64,000 nt of DNA from positions 1-64,000 of the forward strand of contig JABDGE010000007.1 of assembly GCA_013286235.1 (NCBI GenBank), in the 5' to 3' direction. This DNA comes from Bacteroidota bacterium (GTDB taxonomy: Bacteria > Bacteroidota > Bacteroidia > Sphingobacteriales > Sphingobacteriaceae). Each line of letters opens with the position of its first letter. The stretch's first letter is position 1. Both the position numbers and the translations under genes were made by a program. The notes beneath the pieces were generated by a model that was given only the letters and a program-made list of their open reading frames with translations, was not told the DNA's origin and ran no database searches. Below, piece after piece: positions 49,482 through 59,310 of the stretch.

Positions 49482-51806
49482 ATGCGGCTAATACTACTTT
49501 GCTTTTCCTTTTTATTTTTTGCCACATCCCTTTTAGCACAAAAAAGATTCATCGTAAGCGGCACTGTCGAGGATAAGGCCACCGGCGAAAAGCTCATCGG
49601 CGCTACAATAAAAATTAAAGAACTACCAAAAATCGGAGCCACTACCAATAATTACGGGTTTTATTCAATTTCGCTGCCTGCGGGTAATTTCACGCTCGTT
49701 TATTCCTATGTTGGGTATAATTCGGTTGAAAAAGCCGTCACCATGACCGTTGACCAGGTATTCGACATCAGCCTCGAACCGCAGAAACAACTTGAAGAGA
49801 TCGTCATCAAATCGAACAAGCCAAATAACGATAACGTGGCTTCGCCTCAAATGGGCGAAGAGAAACTGAATATGGCCCAGGTAAACAACGTGCCGGTGCT
49901 GCTTGGCGAAAAAGATATTTTAAAAACCATCACGCTGTTACCGGGTATAGAATCAGCCGGCGAAGGTAATACGGGTTATTATGTACGTGGCGGGGCAAGC
50001 GATCAGAACCTGATTTTACTCGACGAAGCCACGGTGTACAACGCCTCGCACTTTTTTGGTTTTTTTTCGACGTTTAACTCTGACGCGATAAAGGATGTGA
50101 GCATTTATAAAGGCGGAATGCCTCCGGAGTTCGGCGGACGCTTATCATCCGTTTTGGATGTAATAATGCTCGACGGTAATAACAAGGATTACACGGTGGA
50201 AGGCGGCCTGGGCCTCATCTCCTCGCGGCTAAAAATTGAGGGGCCTATCGTTAAGGACAAGGGGTCCTTTATGATCAGCGCGCGAAGAACTTATGTGGAT
50301 GTGTTTTTACACGCCTCATCCGATACCACGCTTAAGGGCAGTTCATTGTACTTTTACGACATCAACGCCAAAGCCAATTATCATTTTGATGACAAGAACG
50401 CCTTGTATATTTCAGGCTATTTTGGCAAAGACGTTTTGGAGCTAAAAGACATCTTTGGCACTTTATGGGGGAATTCAACCGGTACGATCCGCTTCAACCA
50501 CATATTCAACAGCCGCCTCTTTTCCAATACCTCCCTGGTTTACAGCAATTACAATTACACCATCGAAGATTTCCAGAGCGCAAGCTACTTCAAAGCTACC
50601 TCGCAAATCAACGATGTGAATTTTAAAGAGGATCTGCAGTACTCCATTTCAAATGACCATACGTTAAAATTTGGTTTAAACGTGTTGCATCACACCATTG
50701 CACCGGGGACGATCACCACCAATGAGACATCCAGCTTTAACGATGTGAGCGTGGAGGAACGGTATGGTTATGAAAACGCAGCCTATATAAGCGACGACTG
50801 GCATTATAACAGCAAGATCACCTTCCTGTATGGCTTCAGGCTGAGCAGCTTATTCCTGCTCGGCCCCGGAACACTTAATACCTATGATGCGGCAGGCAAC
50901 GTACTCTCGTCTGCAACCTATGCCTCCGGCAAGTTGGTAAAGGACTATTTTAACCTTGAGCCCCGGTTTACAGCGAGCTATTTGCTGAACGACCAGAGTT
51001 CGATCAAGGCCTCGTACAACCGCAACACGCAAAATATTCATCTGCTGAATAACTCAACCAGCACCACCCCTGCCGATCTTTATGTAATGAGCAGCAACAA
51101 TATCAAACCTGAAATATCCGACCAGGTATCAACCGGTTATTTCAGGAATTTCAGCGAAAATATCTATGAATTCTCGGCCGAGGTTTACTACAAGGCTTTG
51201 CAAAATCAAATCGACTATAAAGACGGGGCGCAGTTAATCCTGAATCCCGATGTGGAATCGCTGCTGACCTATGGAAGCGGGCGGGCTTATGGCCTGGAGT
51301 TGTTTTTAAAGAAAAAATACGGCAAGTTCAATGGATGGGTGGGTTATACCTTGTCGCGCACTGAACTTAAATTTCCCGCCATCAATGATGGCAATTATTT
51401 CCCGGCAACGCAGGACCGTACCCATGATCTTTCGGTAGTAGGCATCTACCAGTTGAATGAGCGCTGGTCTTTTTCGAGCGATTTTGTTTATGCCACAGGC
51501 AATGCCGTAACCTATCCGACCGGGAAATATGAAGTCGGCGGTATCACCGTCTTTTCCTACTCCCAGCGCAACGGGTATCGTGAGCCATCGTCAAACAGGC
51601 TTGACGTAGGCGCTACGCTTGAGGGCAAAAAACACAAAAAATATCATTCCAGCTGGACTTTTGGCATTTACAATGTATACGCGCATCGGGACCCCTACCT
51701 GATCACTTTTCAGAACAGCAAAACGGCGCCGAATACAACCGAGGCGGTGGAAACAAGCATTTTTGCAACGGCTATCCCCTCCATCACATGGAATTTTAAA
51801 TTTTAG
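49482..51806 (+). CDS. TonB-dependent receptor with carboxypeptidase-regulatory-like N-terminus
   Basis: SGTVEDKATGEKLIGATIKI..; plug GYYVRGGASDQNLILLDEATVYNASHFFGFFS. Confidence 0.93.
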   Translation: MRLILLCFSFLFFATSLLAQKRFIVSGTVEDKATGEKLIGATIKIKELPKIGATTNNYGFYSISLPAGNFTLVYSYVGYNSVEKAVTMTVDQVFDISLEPQKQLEEIVIKSNKPNNDNVASPQMGEEKLNMAQVNNVPVLLGEKDILKTITLLPGIESAGEGNTGYYVRGGASDQNLILLDEATVYNASHFFGFFSTFNSDAIKDVSIYKGGMPPEFGGRLSSVLDVIMLDGNNKDYTVEGGLGLISSRLKIEGPIVKDKGSFMISARRTYVDVFLHASSDTTLKGSSLYFYDINAKANYHFDDKNALYISGYFGKDVLELKDIFGTLWGNSTGTIRFNHIFNSRLFSNTSLVYSNYNYTIEDFQSASYFKATSQINDVNFKEDLQYSISNDHTLKFGLNVLHHTIAPGTITTNETSSFNDVSVEERYGYENAAYISDDWHYNSKITFLYGFRLSSLFLLGPGTLNTYDAAGNVLSSATYASGKLVKDYFNLEPRFTASYLLNDQSSIKASYNRNTQNIHLLNNSTSTTPADLYVMSSNNIKPEISDQVSTGYFRNFSENIYEFSAEVYYKALQNQIDYKDGAQLILNPDVESLLTYGSGRAYGLELFLKKKYGKFNGWVGYTLSRTELKFPAINDGNYFPATQDRTHDLSVVGIYQLNERWSFSSDFVYATGNAVTYPTGKYEVGGITVFSYSQRNGYREPSSNRLDVGATLEGKKHKKYHSSWTFGIYNVYAHRDPYLITFQNSKTAPNTTEAVETSIFATAIPSITWNFKF

Positions 51807-51816
51807 ATTTAGGAGC

Positions 51817-52614
51817 ATGAAAGAATTTAGATTTTCCCTGGGAATTATGATCATCCTGCTAAGCCTTTGCGGCTGCACCAAGGTGATCGACCTTAGGCTT
51901 GGCAATGATAGCGGTTTACTGGTTATTGAAGGCAATGTTACCAATTTAGACAGCGCGCAGCATATCATACTCAGCCGCAACGTGCCGTTTACCAATACCA
52001 ATACCTACCCGCCGGTCAGCGGCGCTACCGTGAGCATAACTGATAATCAAAATAACACTTACAACTTTACGGAAGGGCCAGCCGGAACTTATTCATCAGC
52101 CCCGTTCCAGGGTGCTCCAGGAACTACCTACAAAATGAGCGTAACATCAGGCGGAACCACATACACAGCCAGTTCCACTATGCCGGCCCCGGTGCTCCTG
52201 GATTCCATCACCGAAAAAAGCAATGAGTTCAATCCCGGGGATAACCGCCGTGGAATAACCGTTCATTTCCAGGACCCGCCAAATGTTCCCAACCAATACC
52301 GGTTTATCATGTGGGTTAATAATGTCGAGGTACAATATGTTTTCGCTTACAATGATGAGTTCACAAACGGCCGTTATGTCAACCTCGACCTGGTGGAAAC
52401 AATCACTGACATTTACCCGGGCGATACGGTAAAAGTGGAGATGCAATGTATAGATGAGCCCGTTTACACCTATTGGTTCAGCCTGATGGAGCAGCAATTC
52501 GGCGGACCCGATGGTGGCGTAGCCCCGTCAAACCCGCCGTCGAACATTGCGCCGACGGTTTTCGGTTACTTCAGTGCACATACTACACAAACACAAACAC
52601 TCCTGGTGCAATAA
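51817..52614 (+). CDS. DUF4249-family lipoprotein
   Basis: Lipobox LLSLCGCTK; VIDLRL..LLVIEGNVTN; immediately follows TonB receptor. Confidence 0.87.
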   Translation: MKEFRFSLGIMIILLSLCGCTKVIDLRLGNDSGLLVIEGNVTNLDSAQHIILSRNVPFTNTNTYPPVSGATVSITDNQNNTYNFTEGPAGTYSSAPFQGAPGTTYKMSVTSGGTTYTASSTMPAPVLLDSITEKSNEFNPGDNRRGITVHFQDPPNVPNQYRFIMWVNNVEVQYVFAYNDEFTNGRYVNLDLVETITDIYPGDTVKVEMQCIDEPVYTYWFSLMEQQFGGPDGGVAPSNPPSNIAPTVFGYFSAHTTQTQTLLVQ

Positions 52615-52667
52615 ACCGCTTTCGGTTGACGGCCATTAAAGGTTGTTGTACGCGGAAATGCGTTCAA

Positions 52668-53105
52668 TTATTTGTCCATTGGGACCACACATACAGGTAC
52701 GGGCGAGAGTCCGACGATAGAATCGGCAACACTTCCGGTCAGCAACTTGCTAACACCGGTTCGGCCGTGGGCGCCCATCACTACAAGATTGGCATGCCAG
52801 TCAGCGATAACTTTCATCACAATTGGCCCCACCTCCCCTTCCGGTGAAGTTAGTTCGGTTTTAACTGATTGTGCATAATCGTCCTTCATCCGTTTTAAAA
52901 ATTCAGCTGTTTTCGCCCTTGCGGCAATGAGTGCATCATCGGGGAAAATTCCCGCGTCAGGGTTTCCGAGCGTTAGCGCAGGTTCGATTACGCTCAATAA
53001 CATCACCTTTGCCCCTAAGTCTCTTGCAAAACCAAACCCGAATTGAACTGCCTTTGTGGAGGGAAGGCTGTCGTCTGCGACGATCAATATCTTTTTGATT
53101 TTCAT
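52668..53105 (-). CDS. Universal stress protein
   Basis: KKILIVADDSLPSTKAV..; LVVMGAHGRTGVSKLLTGSVADSIV. Confidence 0.94.
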   Translation of the reverse strand: MKIKKILIVADDSLPSTKAVQFGFGFARDLGAKVMLLSVIEPALTLGNPDAGIFPDDALIAARAKTAEFLKRMKDDYAQSVKTELTSPEGEVGPIVMKVIADWHANLVVMGAHGRTGVSKLLTGSVADSIVGLSPVPVCVVPMDK

Positions 53106-53106
53106 T

Positions 53107-53487
53107 TCAGATATTTCGGGCAATGATTATGCCGGTATAAGTGGCCAGGAACCCTAACAGCAAGCTGGCAAATGTATATGCCAGGAAGATGAACACCTTG
53201 CCGTTTTCTATTAGCTGTATGTTTTCCAGCGAGAACGACGAAAAGGTAGTATAACCCCCGCAAAGCCCGGTCACCAGCAATAAGCGCCAGGTGAGTGATT
53301 CAGGCCCGAAACGGGCTTCGGTAAAATAAAAAACAAAAAAACCGATGAGCAGGCAACCGCTTATGTTCACGAGGAACGTTCCATAGGGAAATGCGGAAAT
53401 AACATTACCGGTTATCCAGCGGCTCAGTAAATAACGGCACAAGCTGCCCACACCTCCGCCAAAAAAGACCAGTATCCAAAGTTTCAT
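53107..53487 (-). CDS. crcB: Fluoride efflux channel CrcB/Fluc
   Basis: GGGVGSLCRYLLSRW, GTFLVNISGCLLIGF, TGLCGGYTTFSSFSLE. Confidence 0.96.
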   Translation of the reverse strand: MKLWILVFFGGGVGSLCRYLLSRWITGNVISAFPYGTFLVNISGCLLIGFFVFYFTEARFGPESLTWRLLLVTGLCGGYTTFSSFSLENIQLIENGKVFIFLAYTFASLLLGFLATYTGIIIARNI

Positions 53488-53548
53488 TCGACAATTTTTA
53501 AATTATTCACCTGCATAAATATAACAAAGCTTATCGGATAAGCATATT

Positions 53549-53607
53549 TCGCAGGCGCCATCAGACCCCAAAGGGGACGGTTTATAAAAGGAAGGCACCA
53601 TTTCCCG
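53549..53607 (-). promoter_or_regulatory. Fluoride riboswitch (crcB motif)
   Basis: Reverse strand GGGAAAUGGUGCCUUCC..AAACCGUCCCCUUUGGGGUCUGAUGGCGCCUGCG: GGAA/UUCC stem, CCCC/GGGG hairpin, CUGAUGG, GGUGCC:GGCGCC pseudoknot; directly upstream of crcB. Confidence 0.85.
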
Positions 53608-53879
53608 GGGCTAAGGTAAAAAATTAAGATACAACACGCAACTATTCATTATTCTTCACCACCATTGGCTGTGTCCCCACAGCCACCACCACGATATTGT
53701 CATGCAGAGGTTCCCGGGTATCGCGCACTCCCCGCTGCCCAATAGCACCGGTGGGAATGGTTTACGGCGGAGTTTTCAGCGGAGTTTACACATTGATTTG
53801 CATATATAGCCCCGCACATGCGTGGTCCCTCGAAAGTGCTCGTAAGATACTGATTTTAAATTATTTAAGCAACCAGGGT

Positions 53880-54605
53880 CTATTTCGCGTTCCCCATTGC
53901 ATATTCAATCCCCCCTAACAAGTGCCCTAAATACAAGGGATCGGAATAAGATGCATCGGTATGCCCGAGCGCGGTGTAAAACGCCCGTCCGCCGTCATAT
54001 TCATGGTACCAGCTCATGGGGTGATTATCCCCGTTATTGCCGCCGGTGTAGGTTTTTTCGTCGATAGTGATCAGCACATGCAGGTTGGGTGCTATCCATT
54101 TAAAGTTGTACCACTCGTCCAGCCTTTTCCATTCAGCAGGCAAACCTTTGGTTGCGGGGAAGTTAGGGTCAACAATATGAAGCACCGCTTCCTGCTGGTG
54201 GTCCGGGTGGTTCCTGAAGTATGCGCCAACGAGGTTACCGTACCAGGCCCAGTTATATTCCGTATCGGTAGCCGAATGCACGCCGACAAACCCCCCGCCT
54301 GCCTTTATATACTTTTCAAATTCAGCCTGCTGGGCATCATTTAAAACATCTCCTGTCGTGCTTAAAAAGATCACGGCAGCGTACTGTTTCAGGTTGTCGT
54401 AAGTAAACTTAGTGGCGTCGGTGGTGGTATCCACATCGAAATTATTTTCCTGCCCCAGCTTAATAATGGCCGGTATGCCAACAGCTATCGAGGCATGGTG
54501 AAAGCCGGCCGTTTTGCTGAAGATCAATACTTTTTGCTTCGCGAATACACTTGAAGCAAATGCGATCAATACGCTTAATATCAATAATTTGTGTTTCATG
54601 GTCAT
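53880..54605 (-). CDS. ThuA domain-containing protein
   Basis: VLIFSKTAGFHHASI; GGGFVGVHSATDTEYNWAWYGNLVGAYFRNHP. Confidence 0.93.
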   Translation of the reverse strand: MTMKHKLLILSVLIAFASSVFAKQKVLIFSKTAGFHHASIAVGIPAIIKLGQENNFDVDTTTDATKFTYDNLKQYAAVIFLSTTGDVLNDAQQAEFEKYIKAGGGFVGVHSATDTEYNWAWYGNLVGAYFRNHPDHQQEAVLHIVDPNFPATKGLPAEWKRLDEWYNFKWIAPNLHVLITIDEKTYTGGNNGDNHPMSWYHEYDGGRAFYTALGHTDASYSDPLYLGHLLGGIEYAMGNAK

Positions 54606-54741
54606 ATTTATTTCCGAAGTCTTGCTTTACTTGTTTCAGCCTCACCACCCATTCACACGCGGATATTGTAATCCGTCCACTTTGTAAAATACTCACTCAC
54701 CGCACACTCACTCACCCACTCACTATTCACTACTCACCACT

Positions 54742-56460
54742 TCACCCCAAATTCCCCTTCGCCAATTCATCCGCCGCGAAATTAGCCGCCCTTGCTGTCA
54801 AAGCCATGTACGTTAACGATGGGTTCTGGCAAGCCGACGAAACCATGCTGGCGCCATCCGTTACAAACACATTTTTAGCATCCCATACCTGGTTATGCTC
54901 ATTCAGCACCGATGTTTTCGGGTCGCGGCCCATACGGGCGGTGCCCATTTCGTGAATGCCATCGCCTACGTTATGCCCGTGATCCCAGGAACTAATATTT
55001 TTAACGCCGGCGCATTCCAGCATTTCTCTGGCCTCCTTCACTATATCTTTGCGCATTTTCTTCTCATTATCCTTTATCTCGGCGTCCATTGCCAGAATGG
55101 GCAATCCCCATTTATCCTTACGCACCGGGTCGAGGGTGATCTTGTTTTCGTGGTACGGCAATAATTCTCCAAATCCGCCTATGCCGATGGTCCAGCCGCC
55201 GGGTTCAGTAATGGCATCTTTATAGGCCCCGCCTACGCTGAATTCGGCAACATTCCGGGCCCAGCCCTCGCGCGAGGCGCCGCCCTGGTAGCCAAAACCG
55301 CGTATATAGTCGCGTTTATCACCAAAAAGGTTGGCAAAGCGCACCACGTAAATACCATTCGGCCGGCGGCCAAAATAATATTTGTCTTCGTAGCCCTCCA
55401 TGGTGCCCGAGGCGCCAAGGTTGTAATGGTGATCCATTATGTTATGCCCCAACTCGCCGCTGCTGCTGCCCAGTCCGCCCGGCCATACGTCAGTAGCCGA
55501 ATTCATCAGCACCCAGGCGCTGTTCAGCGTGGAGGCATTCACAAACACGATTTTGGAATGATATTGATAGGTTTGGTGGGTTTCGGCGTCCACAATCTCA
55601 ACGCCGGTGGCCTTCTTTGTGTCTTTATCATACAAAATTCTTGTAACGATGGAAAAAGGCCTGACGGTTAGGTTACCTGTAGCCACGGCTGCGGGCAAAG
55701 TGGCCGATTGCGTACTGAAATACCCGCCAAAGGGGCATCCCTCCCAGCAGCGGTCGCGGAAATGGCAGGCTATGCGGTTGGGTATGGCTTCGGTAAGGTT
55801 GGCGCTGCGGCCGATGATCATGTGCCGGCCGCCATTATAGTGTTTTTTAATGCGCTCGGAAACATCCTTTTCCACGCAGTTCATATCCATCGGCTTCAGG
55901 AAATGTCCATCCGGCAGTTGCGATAATCCTTCCTTTGAGCCATTTACGCCTGCAAACTTTTCTACATGGTCGTACCAGGGCTCCAGGTCCTTGTAGCGGA
56001 TGGGCCAGTCGATAGCCCAGCCATCGCGCAGGTTGGCTTCAAAATCGAAGTCGCTCCAGCGGTAGCTTTGGCGTCCCCATAAAATGGAGCGGCCGCCTAA
56101 TTGGTAAGCGCGCCACCAGTTAAATGGCTTTATCTCGGTATAGGGTGCATCCTGTTCGTTGGCCCAATAATCCATTATTGGCTCGGTGGCGCCCCAACCC
56201 CTCGAAATTACCGGCCTCACTTTCCGCTGTTCCTGCGTTACGGCGCCGCGGTGCTCAAAATCCCAGGGGTCTTTAGCAGCCGACTTGTAATCTTTGATAT
56301 GCTCAAAATTGCGGCCACGCTCCAGCATAATGGTTTTAAGGCCGCGCCCGGTGAGTTCTTTGGCTGCCCAGCCTCCGCTGATGCCCGAACCGATGACAAT
56401 CGCATCATACGTATAATTGGCCTTTGCTTTGCCGTTGATATTTACAGAATCTGCCAGCAT
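54742..56460 (-). CDS. GMC family oxidoreductase
   Basis: YDAIVIGSGISGGWAAKELTGRGLKTIMLERGR; C-terminal HEMGTARMG, NPSLTYMALTARAA. Confidence 0.95.
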   Translation of the reverse strand: MLADSVNINGKAKANYTYDAIVIGSGISGGWAAKELTGRGLKTIMLERGRNFEHIKDYKSAAKDPWDFEHRGAVTQEQRKVRPVISRGWGATEPIMDYWANEQDAPYTEIKPFNWWRAYQLGGRSILWGRQSYRWSDFDFEANLRDGWAIDWPIRYKDLEPWYDHVEKFAGVNGSKEGLSQLPDGHFLKPMDMNCVEKDVSERIKKHYNGGRHMIIGRSANLTEAIPNRIACHFRDRCWEGCPFGGYFSTQSATLPAAVATGNLTVRPFSIVTRILYDKDTKKATGVEIVDAETHQTYQYHSKIVFVNASTLNSAWVLMNSATDVWPGGLGSSSGELGHNIMDHHYNLGASGTMEGYEDKYYFGRRPNGIYVVRFANLFGDKRDYIRGFGYQGGASREGWARNVAEFSVGGAYKDAITEPGGWTIGIGGFGELLPYHENKITLDPVRKDKWGLPILAMDAEIKDNEKKMRKDIVKEAREMLECAGVKNISSWDHGHNVGDGIHEMGTARMGRDPKTSVLNEHNQVWDAKNVFVTDGASMVSSACQNPSLTYMALTARAANFAADELAKGNLG

Positions 56461-56562
56461 GTTCTATAATTTTATTAAAAACCCGGAATGGATAATTGGT
56501 ATTACAATGATATTAATTAAAAGCTAATCTAACAATTGATAAATTGTATAAAAAACAATTAA

Positions 56563-56694
56563 AAGAGACGCACTGTAGAGAGCGATGCATCGCGTCTCCA
56601 CAGTGCGGTGAAATAATAGACGCGAAGTAGAGACGCGATGCATTGCTCTACAGTGCGGTGAAATAATAGACGCGAAGTATCGCGTCTCTACGGC
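56563..56694. repeat. GAGACGCGATGCATCGCGTCTC-type repeat with 30-bp direct repeat ACAGTGCGGTGAAATAATAGACGCGAAGTA x2
   Basis: Copies at 56600-56629 and 56650-56679. Confidence 0.9.
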
Positions 56695-56746
56695 AAAACC
56701 CAATGATCAATTGCAATAAAATTGCTAATTTGCATCACTACCAAAA

Positions 56747-57274
56747 ATGAACAGCAACACCTTTGGTCTCGGCGATATTAAAAAGGAATTGCAGCATTTA
56801 TCGTCCCTGCAAATTGCCGATCTATGCCTGCGCCTGGCCCGCTATAAAAAGGAAAATAAAGAACTCCTCGCCTACCTGCTTTTTGAAGCAAGCGATGAGC
56901 ACGGCTTTATTGAAAAAGCAAAAGGCGAAATCGGCTTTATGTTTAGCCAACTGCCATCGCATAACTACACCGCGGCAAAAACTGTTAGGAAAATATTGAG
57001 GCTTATTACTAAGTATACCAAGTTTATGGCTTCCAAAGAAGCGGAGATAGATTTATTGCTCAGTTTCTGCCGTAACTACCTGCAATACAGCGACCGGAAA
57101 GTTTCCTATAAACCATTACGAATTATACTGACGAGGCAAATTCTAAAGATCAAAGACCTGATCGGGAAACTCCATGAGGATATTCAAGCCGACTACCTGG
57201 AACATTATAACAGCCTGCTTACAGAAGCCGAAAATAAATATCCCTGGTTTTATAAGGGCGAATACGCGTTGTAA
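56747..57274 (+). CDS. Hypothetical protein (DUF6155-like)
   Basis: Complete ORF upstream of a sigma factor; family assignment from memory. Confidence 0.65.
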   Translation: MNSNTFGLGDIKKELQHLSSLQIADLCLRLARYKKENKELLAYLLFEASDEHGFIEKAKGEIGFMFSQLPSHNYTAAKTVRKILRLITKYTKFMASKEAEIDLLLSFCRNYLQYSDRKVSYKPLRIILTRQILKIKDLIGKLHEDIQADYLEHYNSLLTEAENKYPWFYKGEYAL

Positions 57275-57316
57275 CAATTAAGACAGAGGTCGGTCTAAAA
57301 ATTAAATTAACTGATA

Positions 57317-57814
57317 GTGACAGAAAAGGAAGCTGCTTTTAAGAAGGTTTACGAAGCCAACTCTAAAAAGATCTACCATTTGTGCTATGGTTATACCGGC
57401 GACGATGATGCTGCGAGCGATCTTTTACAGGAAACATTTTTGAAAGTTTGGCAAAACCTGGATAAATTCCGTAACCAGGCCATGATCTCAACCTGGATAT
57501 ACAGGATTGCCGTAAATACCTGTTTAACATACCTGCGTTCGGAAAAACGCCAATCAAAAGACGAACTGACACCGCAAATCGCTGAAACGAAAAAAGAAGA
57601 CCTGTCCGAAAAAAACGAACAGGTCGCCTTGCTCTATAAATGTATTTCAAAGTTGGAAGAATCGGAAAGAATTATCATAACTATGGTGCTTGATGAAGTG
57701 CCATACCCCGAGATCGCAGAGGTTTCGGGCATATCGGAAGGGAACCTGAGGGTGAAAATACATCGCATAAAACAAAAATTAACCGAGTTATACAACCACT
57801 ATGAAAGAATTTGA
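57317..57814 (+). CDS. RNA polymerase sigma factor, ECF type
   Basis: ASDLLQETFLKVWQNLDKF; VPYPEIAEVSGISEGNLRVKIHRIKQKL. Confidence 0.95.
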   Translation: MTEKEAAFKKVYEANSKKIYHLCYGYTGDDDAASDLLQETFLKVWQNLDKFRNQAMISTWIYRIAVNTCLTYLRSEKRQSKDELTPQIAETKKEDLSEKNEQVALLYKCISKLEESERIIITMVLDEVPYPEIAEVSGISEGNLRVKIHRIKQKLTELYNHYERI

Positions 57815-58391
57815 GCATTTAATGTCGGTTTGGCAGGGACAGCCAAAGCCCGACAAGCTTTCGGTGGATGAAGCGCTGAAACAGGTAAAAAAAGGCATCC
57901 GCGGCCTTACCAGTAAACTGTACTGGGGTATTATCGCCATGATAGCGCTGATCGTTTGTGCCTTTATTATCACGTTTTTCTTTTCCTTCCGCTCGCCGGC
58001 AACGACGATCGGGATACTCATCATCCTGGTAACCATGCTCATGTACCTGTCCCTGATGGTGCGCCATTACCACATACTGAACAAACACGATCTGACACAA
58101 AACCCTGCTGAATACCTCAATACGCTCAAGGAATACCAAAAGAATCGGGCCAAAGTAACCGGCTGGTTTTATTATATTTATATGATGCTGATCAGTGCCG
58201 GCCTGGCCTTATATTTCGTTGAGGTACTGGATGATGCGCCGCTTTACTTCAAGCTGATCACGTATGGTTCTACCATCATCTGGTTCCTGTTTATCACCTT
58301 CTATCTCAAACCCCGGATGTTTAAAACCGAAGAAGAAAAACTCGAATTGATGATTGACAGGCTGATCCGTTTGCAGGAGCAGTTTGATTAA
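57801..58391 (+). CDS. Hypothetical membrane protein overlapping the sigma factor gene
   Basis: Four TM segments, 14-bp overlap with sigma gene; candidate anti-sigma-like partner. Confidence 0.75.
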   Translation: MKEFEHLMSVWQGQPKPDKLSVDEALKQVKKGIRGLTSKLYWGIIAMIALIVCAFIITFFFSFRSPATTIGILIILVTMLMYLSLMVRHYHILNKHDLTQNPAEYLNTLKEYQKNRAKVTGWFYYIYMMLISAGLALYFVEVLDDAPLYFKLITYGSTIIWFLFITFYLKPRMFKTEEEKLELMIDRLIRLQEQFD

Positions 58392-58404
58392 CACACTTCC
58401 CCCC

Positions 58405-58443
58405 TTGTCATTTCGACCGAGGTACGAGGGAGAAATCTTATAC
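58405..58443. repeat. Truncated copy of the 2082 inverted-repeat element
   Basis: TTGTCATTTCGACCGAGGTACGAGG identical to 2083-2107; right arm absent. Confidence 0.8.
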
Positions 58444-58574
58444 GCTATACATTAACGCCAATGCAGTTCGCATGCAAAGTGTTGACGATTTTTCGCTTCG
58501 CTCAAGTTATAAGTTTGTCCCTGTAGTCGAACGGACAACAGCGAGTTTTTCTTTAACTAGTAGTTTGTCCTTTT

Positions 58575-58622
58575 TATCCCTCTAATCCGATAGCTATCGG
58601 ATCTCTCCTAAATTTAGGGACA
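58575..58622. repeat. TCCCTCTAA/TCTCTCCTAAATTTAGGGA element interrupted by TCCGATAGCTATCGGA
   Basis: Compare uninterrupted 26731-26763 copy. Confidence 0.7.
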
Positions 58623-58736
58623 CTTTTTGATTTCGGGGCATGACACACGTTTCGGCTTTGTAAATTCCACCGGAGAGGGCGCATAAGTTCACGTTGCTGA
58701 GACGACATTCAAGACTATTACTATTTTTGCGGCCAA

Positions 58737-59252
58737 ATGGTCACAATCAGAAAAGTTGAAACAACAGAGCTGGATACCCTCGTTCAATTCAGCAAACGAA
58801 CATTTTACGAGTTCTTCGCCCATTTGAATGATCCCGCTCACTTTGAAGCATACACTGCGGTGCACTTCGCGCCGGAAAAGATGATGGGAGAATTAACCAA
58901 TCCAAACTCGGATTTTTATTTTGCCCTGGTTGACGATGAGATCGCGGGTTACATCAAACTAAACATGAACGACGCCCAAATCGAGTTTAAAAAAGAAAAC
59001 GGGCTTGAATTGGAACGCATTTATGTTTCCGGAGCCCATCATGGCAAAAAGATCGGCAAGCTATTGCTGCAATTTGCAATTCAAACGGCTATCGATAAGG
59101 AAAAGAATTTTATCTGGCTGGGCGTTTGGGAGCATAACCTAAAAGCAATTGGTTTTTACCGGCATCATGGATTTGAGGTTTGCGGCAGTCATGATTTTAT
59201 TTTGGGCGATGACAGGCAGACGGATCTGTTGATGAAGAAGTGTCTGAACTAA
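58737..59252 (+). CDS. GNAT family N-acetyltransferase
   Basis: LERIYVSGAHHGKKIGKLLLQFAI; WLGVWEHNLKAIGFYRHHGF. Confidence 0.9.
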   Translation: MVTIRKVETTELDTLVQFSKRTFYEFFAHLNDPAHFEAYTAVHFAPEKMMGELTNPNSDFYFALVDDEIAGYIKLNMNDAQIEFKKENGLELERIYVSGAHHGKKIGKLLLQFAIQTAIDKEKNFIWLGVWEHNLKAIGFYRHHGFEVCGSHDFILGDDRQTDLLMKKCLN

Positions 59253-59310
59253 GATTTATAGGATGTATGGATTGCAGGATTTGGATTGCAGGATTTTTTT
59301 AGCCCGGCGC

